NCBI GenBank assembly: GCA_910584495.1
Contig: CAJUAR010000087.1
Location: 1 to 9,395 of the forward strand
Length of the DNA: 9,395 nucleotides
Source: an uncultured Muribaculaceae bacterium
GTDB lineage: Bacteria > Bacteroidota > Bacteroidia > Bacteroidales > Muribaculaceae
Reading direction: 5' to 3'
Position 1 is the stretch's first letter. Each line of letters starts with the position of its first letter. The translations under genes and the position numbers were made by a program. The notes under the pieces were generated by a model. The model searched no databases and was not told where the DNA came from. It was given only the letters and a program-made list of their open reading frames with translations. This document shows positions 1-6,552 of the stretch, one piece after another.

Positions 1-23
1 TATACTTGAATTTTGGTTATGAG

Positions 24-55
24 GGAGGTGCGTTACTGCGAAGTAGCGCACTTTC
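24..55 (+). terminator. Stem-loop with GCGA tetraloop, probable terminator of an upstream gene
   Basis: Bases 26-37 pair with 42-53 around a GCGA loop (38-41), giving a 12-bp stem with two G-T wobbles; a further G-T and G-C pair can extend it to 24-55. GNRA-type loops stabilise RNA hairpins. The downstream side is T-rich (TTTCATGTTTTCATT) but has no clean T-run, so termination is plausible rather than certain. It would end a gene lying left of the window. It could instead be a structured leader or small RNA. Confidence 0.45.
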
Positions 56-172
56 ATGTTTTCATTACCTGGTCCAATATTCTGACCCTAAATAGCACTT
101 TTGGCCATTATGTTGGTGAAGTTTAGAATATTTAACGCCTTGAGATGACAAAAAGGACAATTTATTAGTCGT

Positions 173-210
173 TTTGGTGATACTTAACACCTTATTTATT
201 CGTAACTTTG
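173..210 (+). promoter_or_regulatory. Predicted Bacteroidota promoter of the RND operon
   Basis: TAACTTTG at 203-210 matches the Bacteroidota -7 consensus TAnnTTTG exactly. The nearest upstream TTTG is at 173-176, leaving 26 bp between the boxes, longer than the roughly 19-23 bp usual in this phylum, so the -33 element is weak or regulator-assisted. Transcription would start near 217, giving a leader of about 83 nt before the adaptor ATG. The box is seen in the sequence; promoter activity is inferred. Confidence 0.55.
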
Positions 211-216
211 CACCGA

Positions 217-238
217 TTTTATGTTGTATAACATAAAA
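217..238. promoter_or_regulatory. Perfect 9+4+9 palindrome, candidate operator of the RND operon
   Basis: TTTTATGTT (217-225) and AACATAAAA (230-238) are exact reverse complements separated by GTAT. The element starts about seven bases after the -7 box, so it would overlap the transcription start and first transcribed bases, an ideal place for a repressor. TetR- and MarR-type regulators of RND pumps commonly bind palindromes of this size. The stem is almost all A-T, so an RNA terminator or attenuator role is less likely. No cognate regulator gene is visible in the window. Confidence 0.5.
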
Positions 239-299
239 ATTAAATTCTACCCCTCTTCATAGAGAATATACATAGAACAAACAATACCGAAATAATAAT

Positions 300-1454
300 A
301 TGAAACACCAAGTATTATTCCTTCTTGGCGCAGGCCTGATGCTTACAGGCCTTCTCACCTCGTGCGGCGACAAGACCCAGACAGCCCAGGCTCCCGCTCC
401 TCAGATTGCAGTGATGACCCTCCAGCCGGGAAGCGCTGACTACCAGTACTCTTATCCGGCAACTATCAAAGGCAAAACCGACATTGCCATCCGTCCTCAA
501 GTGACAGGCTTTATTACCAAAGTGTGTGTAGACGAAGGTCAGAAAGTGAATAAAGGTCAGACCCTCTTCATTCTCGACCAAGTTCAATATCAGGCTGCCG
601 TCGACCAAGCCGAAGCCAACGTCAATTCGGCACGCACAGCTGTGAGCACTGCCGAAATCACCGAGCAGAACAAACGCAAACTTCTTGAAAAAAATATTAT
701 CAGCCAGACAGAATGGCAGCTGGCCGCCAATCAGCTTGCTCAGGCTAAAGCCGCTCTCGCTCAGGCGCAGGCCGCATTGACCACAGCACGCAAAAATTTG
801 GCCTATACTGTTGTTAGCGCTCCTTCCGACGGCGTTGTGGGCACGATTCCAAACCGTGAAGGCTCGCTGGCTTCGCCTTCGTCCGCTCAACCCCTTACCA
901 CCATCAGCGACAATTCCAAGGTATATGCCTACTTCTCGCTTAGTGAAAAAGACCTTCTCGAACTCACCGGCGGAGGACAGGAAAGCATCGATGCAAGCGT
1001 CAAAGCTTTGCCGGCTGTAAAGCTACAGCTTGCCGACGGAAGCATCTATCCTTTCGAAGGCCAGGTGGCTACGGTGAGCGGCGTGATTGACAACAGCACC
1101 GGTGCTGCTTCGGCTCGCGCTCTGTTCGACAATCCATCGGGAATGCTCCGCAGCGGAAACACCGGACAGATTATCGTGCCCCGAAAGAACGAGGGTGTGA
1201 TTGTAATCCCTCAGAAGGCCACCTACGAGACACAGGATCGCCGTTATGTATATACTCTTAATGACAGCAACATCACGGTGCCTACCTACATCACCGTCGA
1301 ACCCTATGACGACGGCAAGACATTTGTTGTGACATCGGGCCTCAAAGCCGGCGACCGAATTGTCACCGAAGGCGTTGGAACTGCTGTGCGTGCAAACATG
1401 CCCATCACTCCCAAAGCTCAACAGGCCGAACAGCCGCAGGCTGCTCAGCAGTAA
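300..1454 (+). CDS. RND efflux periplasmic adaptor (membrane fusion) lipoprotein, AcrA/MexA type
   Basis: This protein bridges the inner-membrane pump and the outer-membrane channel in a tripartite efflux complex. Its 384 residues are normal for the family (MexA and AcrA are of similar length). The N terminus is a lipoprotein signal peptide with lipobox LTSC, lipidated Cys22, so it should be anchored in a membrane facing the periplasm. Domains in order: first half of the lipoyl/barrel-sandwich fold at about 55-95 (VTGFITKVCVDEGQKVNKGQ), a coiled-coil alpha-hairpin rich in Ala/Gln at about 97-167, the second lipoyl half at about 169-205 (VVSAPSDGVVG), a beta-barrel at about 205-295, a membrane-proximal domain to about 370, and a Gln/Ala-rich tail. 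It is the first gene of the operon, followed after 39 bp by the pump gene with no terminator between them. Substrates cannot be read from the sequence. The ATG at 300 is the only start that includes the signal peptide. Bacteroides homologues are called BmeA, but I do not assign a symbol. Confidence 0.96.
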   Translation: MKHQVLFLLGAGLMLTGLLTSCGDKTQTAQAPAPQIAVMTLQPGSADYQYSYPATIKGKTDIAIRPQVTGFITKVCVDEGQKVNKGQTLFILDQVQYQAAVDQAEANVNSARTAVSTAEITEQNKRKLLEKNIISQTEWQLAANQLAQAKAALAQAQAALTTARKNLAYTVVSAPSDGVVGTIPNREGSLASPSSAQPLTTISDNSKVYAYFSLSEKDLLELTGGGQESIDASVKALPAVKLQLADGSIYPFEGQVATVSGVIDNSTGAASARALFDNPSGMLRSGNTGQIIVPRKNEGVIVIPQKATYETQDRRYVYTLNDSNITVPTYITVEPYDDGKTFVVTSGLKAGDRIVTEGVGTAVRANMPITPKAQQAEQPQAAQQ

Positions 1455-1493
1455 TTAAATTCAATATCCAAGCATATTATATACATTATATAA

Positions 1494-4400
1494 ATGAAAC
1501 TTGACAGATTTATTAACCGCCCGGTGCTGTCGACGGTGATTTCTATTTTCATCGTTCTGTTGGGTATAATAGGCCTGGTGTCGCTGCCTGTTACCCAGTA
1601 TCCCGACATTGCACCACCTACAATTTCGGTTACTACCACCTATAACGGTGCCAATGCCGCCGCCGTGCTCAACTCGGTGATTGCCCCTCTGGAAGAGAGC
1701 ATAAACGGTGCCCAAGGCATGACATATATGGAGTCAACTGCCACAAACACAGGCTCGGCTACCATCAATGTCCATTTCGAACAGGGGTTCGACCCCGACA
1801 TGGCTGCCGTCGATGTGCAGAACCGTGTGAGTGCCGCTGCAAATCTTCTGCCTTCCGAAGTGAACCAGGTGGGCGTGCAGACCCGCAAACGCCAGACCTC
1901 AATGCTTGTAGGTATCGCTCTTGTCGACACAACAAGTGCTCAGACCTACACTCCCGAGTTCCTCGATAACTATATGAAAATTAACGTTATCCCCGAGGTA
2001 CAGCGTGTCGAGGGTGTGGGCGACGTGATGGCTTTCGGTGCCGATTATTCAATGCGTATATGGCTCAAGCCCGATGTGATGGCTCAGTACCATCTGATGC
2101 CTGCCGATGTGTCGGCAGCTCTTGCCGAGCAGAACGTCGAAGCCGCTCCCGGTGCGTTCGGCGAGCAGGGCGACCAGTCGTTCCAGTACATTATGCGTTA
2201 TCGCGGCCGTCTGTCCAAGCCCGAAGAGTTTGGCGACATTGTGGTGCGCACCGGTGCAAACGGCGAAGTTCTTTATCTTAAGGATGTGGCCGATATTGAG
2301 CTGGGGCGTGTGACATACGGCTTCAGCAATAAGTTCAACGGACGCATGTCTTCAATGGCAATGGTGTTCCAGACCCCGGGCTCTAACGCCACCAAGATTA
2401 TCGAGGACTGTATTGCCCTTGTCAACAAACTCCGTGCCGACCTGCCGCAGGGTCTCGACTATGAGATTCCTATGAACAACAACGAATTCCTCTATGCGTC
2501 GATCAACACTGTGGTCCATACGCTCATCGAGGCTTTCATCCTTGTGTTCTTCGTGGTATACGTATTCCTACAGGATATGCGCTCCACGCTTATTCCAGCC
2601 ATTGCCATTCCCGTGGCCTTGATTGGTACGTTCTTTGTTATGTCGCTCATTGGCTTCTCCATCAACCTCATCACCCTGTCAGCTCTCGTGCTTGCAATTG
2701 CCATTGTGGTGGACGATGCCATTGTGGTGGTTGAGGCCGTCCATGCCAAGCTCGACCAGGGCTATGCATCGGCACGTCGTGCTTCAATCGATGCCATGGG
2801 CGAGATTGCCGGGGCTCTTATTTCCATCACCCTTGTGATGATGCTTGTGTTCATTCCCGTGTCTTTCATGCCGGGTACCTCGGGTGTGTTCTACCGCCAA
2901 TTTGGTCTCACCATGGCCATAGCCATCGGTTTCTCGGCTGTCAACGCTCTCACATTGTCGCCGGCTCTGTGTGCTATCTTCCTTAAACCGCACAAAAAAG
3001 ACGGCGAGGAAGTGCCGGGCCTTAAGGAGCGTATGGGCGATGCCTATAAAGCTGCCGGTCAGGCAATGGCTCAGCGCTACAAACGCACTTTTGCTCTCGA
3101 CATTCATCCTCTCATCACCTTCACTCTGCTGATTGCCACCATCACTTTCATGGTGCTCGGTTGGTTCAGCTTCGAAAATATTGTGCTTTCTGTCATTGCT
3201 TGGGCTGTGGCTATCGTTGCTGTTCTCGGTCTTTTCGGCAAGCGTTTCCACGCTTCTTTCGAAAAGAACTTCGGCAAGCTCCTCGAGTCCTATCGTGGCG
3301 GCGCCAAGTGGTTTGCAAACCACAAGATTACTTCTTTTGCAACGGTTGTAGCTTCTGTAGGTGTGCTGGTTTGGCTCATGTCAACCACGCCTTCGGCTCT
3401 TGTGCCTAATGAAGATACCGGTATGATTTTTGCCATGGTCGACATGCCAGCCGGCACATCGCAGGAACGAACCGGACAGGTGCTGGACCAGCTCGACAGC
3501 ATCTGCGCCAAGATTCCGGCCATCGAATCGCGCCAGATGATTAACGGCTACTCCTTCATTGCCGGTCAGGGCCCGACTTATGGCGCTTTCCTGATCAAGC
3601 TCAGGAACTGGGCGGAACGTACCAAGGACGAAAGTGCCGAAAAAATTATCCAGCAGCTCTACGGCATCGTGGGCCAGTCAATCCGCGATGGTCGTGTGAT
3701 GATTTTCGCACCGCCTATGATTACCGGATACTCGGCAACAAACGGTTTTGAAATGAAGATGCAGGACCGCACCGGCGGCGACATCAACAAGTTCTTCGGC
3801 GTGGTGCAGGGTTTCCTTGGCGCTCTCAACCAGTGCCCCGAAATTCAGGCTGCATACACAACCTTCAATCCCTCCTTCCCGCAGTATATGATCGACATCG
3901 ATGCTGCAAAGGCCAAGAAGGCCGGAATCAGCCCCCGCGACATTCTTTCAACTCTCCAGGGCTACTATGGCGGTATGTATGTGTCGAACTTCAACCGTTT
4001 CGGCAAAATCTACCGTGTGATGATGCAGGCTCCGCCAGAGGCTCGTGTCAACCTGGAATCGCTCAACAAAGTGAAGGTGCGCAACGGCAGCGAAATGGCT
4101 CCTATAGCAAACTTTGTGAAGCTGACACGTGTCTACGGTCCTGACCTGATGAACCGCTTCAACATGTTCACATCCATTGCCGTGACCGGTACTCCCAACC
4201 CCGGCTACTCCACAGGCGAGGCCATTGCCGCCATCGAGCGCGTGGCTGCCGAGACACTGCCTCAGGGCTATGGCTACGAATATTCCGGTATGACACGCGA
4301 GGAAGCCGGCAGCGGTAACTCAGGTTCGTCGGCTACGGCTACAATCTTCGGCCTCTGTCTGCTGTTTGTCTACTTGCTCCTTTCGGCGCAGTACGAAAGC

Positions 4401-4895
4401 TATATGCTGCCTTTTGCTGTCATCCTCTCGATTCCATTCGGTCTTGCCGGTGCATTTATCTTTGCCCGCATGTTCGGCATTTCGAACAACATCTATCTGC
4501 AGATTGCCCTAATCATGCTCATCGGTCTGTTGGCCAAAAACGCCATCCTCATCGTTGAGTTCGCACTCGAGCGCCGTCAGACCGGCATGAGCGTCTTCAA
4601 CTCGGCCATTGCCGGTGCTGCAGCCCGTCTGAGACCTATCCTTATGACCTCGCTGGCCATGGTAATCGGCCTTCTGCCTATGATGTTTGCCAGCGGTGTA
4701 GGTGCAAACGGCAACCGCGCTCTCGGTGCCGGCTCGGTGGGCGGTATGCTCATTGGCATGGTTTGTCAGATTTTCGTGGTGCCCGCACTCTTTGTGGTGT
4801 TCGAACTCATCCAGGAAAAAATCAAACCGATACGCTGGGATAACCAGGAGCGTGGCGGAACTATCGAAAACGAAATTGAGCAATACGCACACTAA
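1494..4895 (+). CDS. RND multidrug efflux pump, HAE1/AcrB-MexB type inner-membrane permease
   Basis: This is the proton-driven, trimeric inner-membrane transporter of the efflux complex. The start KLDRFINRPVLSTVISIFIV and the adjacent PVTQYPDIAPP are typical of AcrB-like HAE1 pumps. TM1 is at about 9-29, the first periplasmic loop at about 30-335, TM2-6 to about 495, the second periplasmic loop after about 631, and TM8-12 towards the C terminus. The proton relay is intact: D407 and D408 (numbering identical to AcrB), K1015, R1045 and T1052, corresponding to AcrB K940, R971 and T978. The switch-loop equivalent is at about 685-693, with F688 at the place of AcrB F617. At 1133 residues it is longer than AcrB (1049). 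Nearly all the excess, about 73 residues, lies between LKP (497-499) and NED (639-641). It includes two extra hydrophobic stretches (about 540-557 and 563-581) before the normal TM7 (about 611-630). The gene sits 39 bp after the adaptor and 8 bp before the channel gene, so co-transcription is expected. Drug specificity is unknown. Confidence 0.97.
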   Translation: MKLDRFINRPVLSTVISIFIVLLGIIGLVSLPVTQYPDIAPPTISVTTTYNGANAAAVLNSVIAPLEESINGAQGMTYMESTATNTGSATINVHFEQGFDPDMAAVDVQNRVSAAANLLPSEVNQVGVQTRKRQTSMLVGIALVDTTSAQTYTPEFLDNYMKINVIPEVQRVEGVGDVMAFGADYSMRIWLKPDVMAQYHLMPADVSAALAEQNVEAAPGAFGEQGDQSFQYIMRYRGRLSKPEEFGDIVVRTGANGEVLYLKDVADIELGRVTYGFSNKFNGRMSSMAMVFQTPGSNATKIIEDCIALVNKLRADLPQGLDYEIPMNNNEFLYASINTVVHTLIEAFILVFFVVYVFLQDMRSTLIPAIAIPVALIGTFFVMSLIGFSINLITLSALVLAIAIVVDDAIVVVEAVHAKLDQGYASARRASIDAMGEIAGALISITLVMMLVFIPVSFMPGTSGVFYRQFGLTMAIAIGFSAVNALTLSPALCAIFLKPHKKDGEEVPGLKERMGDAYKAAGQAMAQRYKRTFALDIHPLITFTLLIATITFMVLGWFSFENIVLSVIAWAVAIVAVLGLFGKRFHASFEKNFGKLLESYRGGAKWFANHKITSFATVVASVGVLVWLMSTTPSALVPNEDTGMIFAMVDMPAGTSQERTGQVLDQLDSICAKIPAIESRQMINGYSFIAGQGPTYGAFLIKLRNWAERTKDESAEKIIQQLYGIVGQSIRDGRVMIFAPPMITGYSATNGFEMKMQDRTGGDINKFFGVVQGFLGALNQCPEIQAAYTTFNPSFPQYMIDIDAAKAKKAGISPRDILSTLQGYYGGMYVSNFNRFGKIYRVMMQAPPEARVNLESLNKVKVRNGSEMAPIANFVKLTRVYGPDLMNRFNMFTSIAVTGTPNPGYSTGEAIAAIERVAAETLPQGYGYEYSGMTREEAGSGNSGSSATATIFGLCLLFVYLLLSAQYESYMLPFAVILSIPFGLAGAFIFARMFGISNNIYLQIALIMLIGLLAKNAILIVEFALERRQTGMSVFNSAIAGAAARLRPILMTSLAMVIGLLPMMFASGVGANGNRALGAGSVGGMLIGMVCQIFVVPALFVVFELIQEKIKPIRWDNQERGGTIENEIEQYAH

Positions 4896-4903
4896 CATTT
4901 CTT

Positions 4904-6298
4904 ATGAATATGAAAATGAAAAATATTATGCGTGTGGCCGTCGTTGCCCTTGCCGCAAGCTCCCTCTCCGGCTGCCACATCTACAATAAATATAGCACTC
5001 CAACCGATACGGCCCTGACCAAGGCCTATGCCGAGGCGCGGCAGGCTCAGGTCGATTCTGCTGCCTTTGGAAATCTGCTGTGGGAAAAGGTGTTCACTGA
5101 CCCCAAACTTGCCGCTCTCATCGAGCAGGCGCTGCAGAACAACACAAACCTTCGCAATGCCCAGCTAAACACCGAAATTGCGCATGCCAACCTGCAGGGT
5201 GCCAAGCTCGCCTATCTGCCTTCACTGGTCCTCGCACCGAACGGGGCTGGCTCTTCGATTGCTGGAAGCGACCTCAGCTGGAGCTACTCCCTGCCTGCGC
5301 AGGCAAGCTGGGAGGTGGATATATTCGGAAAGTTGCTGAACAGCAAGCGTGGAGCTAAGGCTGCTTTGCTTCAGAGCGAGGCTTATGCTCAGGCTGTGCG
5401 TAGCCAGATTATATCAGGCGTGGCCTCGACATATTATTCCATTGCCGCCGTGCGCAGCCAGCTCAATCTGTCGCGCAGCACAGCCGAGCTGTGGAAAGAA
5501 ACCGTCGAGACTATGCGCGACCTTAAAGAGGCCGGACGTGGTGTCACAGAAGCTGCCGTTGTCCAGTCGGCTGCAAACTACTATAACATACTTGGCTCCA
5601 TCACCGACCTCGAAAGCACGCTCGACCGTCTCAACAACACCATGAGCCTGCTCCTAAACACGCTGCCCCAGCAGTGGGACGTTGCCGACAAGGTAGACCT
5701 CGCCATCCCCGTTTCTGTACAGAATGGCGTCAACATGGTGGAGCTTGCTTGCCGTCCTGACGTTCAGGCTGCCGAACAGTCGCTCGCTGCCGCTTATTAT
5801 ACCACCAACAGCGCACGCGCTGCTTTCTATCCCGGTGTGACAATCACTGCCCAGGGGGGATTCACAAACCTTCTCGGTTCTATTGTCCGTAATCCCGGCG
5901 AGTGGTTCTATAACCTTGCCGGCTCGGTCACAGCCCCGCTGTTTATGCGTGGACAGAACATTGCCCGCCTCAAGGCTGCGAAGGCTCAGCAGAAGCAAGC
6001 TCTATATAACTTCGAATACAAGCTCCTCAGTGCCGCTGCCGAGGTTTCCGATGCCCTCACAGTCTACGACAAGAGCATGACAAAATCAGCTCTCCTTGTT
6101 GACCAGGTGGCAAATCTCGAAAAATCCGTCGAATATACTAAAGATCTCATGCTCTATTCAACCGGTTCGACGAGCTATCTCGAAGTGCTTACCGCACAGC
6201 AGAGCCTGCTCAATGCCCAAATCAGCCAAATCAACACAGACCTGGCGCGAGCTAATGCCGTAATCAATCTCTACCAGTCGCTCGGAGGAGGTCGTTGA
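4904..6298 (+). CDS. Outer-membrane efflux channel lipoprotein, OprM/TolC family (OEP)
   Basis: This is the outer-membrane exit duct of the tripartite pump. The 464 residues are close to OprM-family length and show the expected two-repeat OEP layout, about 69-255 and 283-461. Recognisable motifs are WEVDIFGKLLNSKRGAKA (136-153), RPDVQAAEQSLAAAYYTTNS (284-303) followed by AFYPGVTI, and the C-terminal GSTSYLEVLTAQQSLLNAQ (421-439). The N terminus is a lipoprotein signal with lipobox LSGC, lipidated Cys24. Several in-frame ATGs (4904, 4910, 4916, 4928) precede the hydrophobic core; I keep the first, 8 bp after the pump stop, but 4916 would give a more standard signal peptide. The coupling to the pump gene and the strong terminator downstream make it the last gene of the operon. 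Confidence 0.95.
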   Translation: MNMKMKNIMRVAVVALAASSLSGCHIYNKYSTPTDTALTKAYAEARQAQVDSAAFGNLLWEKVFTDPKLAALIEQALQNNTNLRNAQLNTEIAHANLQGAKLAYLPSLVLAPNGAGSSIAGSDLSWSYSLPAQASWEVDIFGKLLNSKRGAKAALLQSEAYAQAVRSQIISGVASTYYSIAAVRSQLNLSRSTAELWKETVETMRDLKEAGRGVTEAAVVQSAANYYNILGSITDLESTLDRLNNTMSLLLNTLPQQWDVADKVDLAIPVSVQNGVNMVELACRPDVQAAEQSLAAAYYTTNSARAAFYPGVTITAQGGFTNLLGSIVRNPGEWFYNLAGSVTAPLFMRGQNIARLKAAKAQQKQALYNFEYKLLSAAAEVSDALTVYDKSMTKSALLVDQVANLEKSVEYTKDLMLYSTGSTSYLEVLTAQQSLLNAQISQINTDLARANAVINLYQSLGGGR

Positions 6299-6319
6299 TA
6301 CAATATTCCTTCCATTTGC

Positions 6320-6352
6320 CAAGCCGGATATGATAGAAGCATATCCGGCTTG
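6320..6352 (+). terminator. Intrinsic-type hairpin terminator of the efflux operon
   Basis: Bases 6320-6332 pair perfectly with 6340-6352 (13 bp, GC-rich base GCCGG) around a 7-nt loop, 22 bases after the channel stop codon. The following sequence is T-rich (TTCCTTTATATCGTTT), though without a long uninterrupted T-run. Position and stem strength make it the end of the three-gene operon and insulate the following gene. Confidence 0.8.
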
Positions 6353-6552
6353 TTCCTTTATATCGTTTATCCTGCCGGATAGTGAATATTTGGTGTCGGA
6401 TATGTCTGAATACCTTATTTTTTTACTTTGTCTCGTCGGTTGTTTGCGTCGATGTCGTGGCGGAAATCGCGATTGCTGCTTAAAATTGAAATTCTTTTTG
6501 TTCGTTTTCAATTTTTTTATTGTATATTTGCGACTGAATAAACTATTACCTG
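6353..6552 (+). other. Intergenic region between the efflux operon and the mosaic gene
   Basis: Apart from the promoter at 6497-6530, this stretch has no gene I can support. It contains two further CCGGATA-like words, CCGGATA at 6375-6381 and TCGGATA at 6396-6402, echoing the terminator stem. TATCC at 6368-6372 and GGATA at 6377-6381 could form a small 5-bp hairpin. The + strand frame starting at 6330 reads through the terminator and promoter and overlaps the true gene, so it is not credible. Confidence 0.5.
6497..6530 (+). promoter_or_regulatory. Predicted Bacteroidota promoter of the 820-residue mosaic gene
   Basis: TTTG at 6497-6500 and TATATTTG at 6523-6530 match the -33 and -7 consensus of the Bacteroidota housekeeping sigma factor, with a 22-bp spacer in the accepted range. 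Transcription should begin near 6537, leaving only about 16 nt before the ATG at 6553. The gene is therefore likely an independent unit with a very short leader. The boxes are seen in the sequence; activity is inferred. Confidence 0.75.

Larger units (their letters stand above)
61..299 (+). other. Non-coding leader of the efflux operon
   Basis: This stretch contains no convincing coding frame in either direction. It is AT-rich and holds the -7 promoter box (203-210) and the palindrome (217-238) listed separately. Between about 61 and 170 I see nothing else that I can support. No regulator gene is present between the upstream hairpin and the adaptor gene, so any local regulator must lie outside the window. 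Confidence 0.6.

Noticed and set aside
1..57. Possible divergent gene start on the - strand (ATG at 57)
   Set aside because: Only 19 codons before the edge, no promoter match upstream, and the stable hairpin would lie inside the coding region.
3..95. Open + strand frame at the left edge, possible 3' end of an upstream gene
   Set aside because: About 30 codons with no recognisable sequence, running through the hairpin at 24-55; chance length in one of six frames.
76..132. Inverted pair AATATTCT (76-83) and AGAATATT (125-132)
   Set aside because: Eight AT-rich bases separated by 41 bp are easily expected by chance; no link with the promoter.
315..890. 191-codon open frame on the - strand opposite the adaptor gene
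   Set aside because: The + strand product has a signal peptide and full adaptor domain order; the antisense product has no such features.
2784..3323. 179-codon open frame on the - strand inside the pump gene
   Set aside because: It is a codon-bias shadow of the well-supported RND pump, with a low-complexity His/Glu-rich product and no recognisable domain.
6324..6402. Recurring CCGGATA-like words after the efflux operon
   Set aside because: Two copies belong to the terminator stem; the other two have irregular spacing and no unit longer than 7 bp, so not a defined repeat or operator array.
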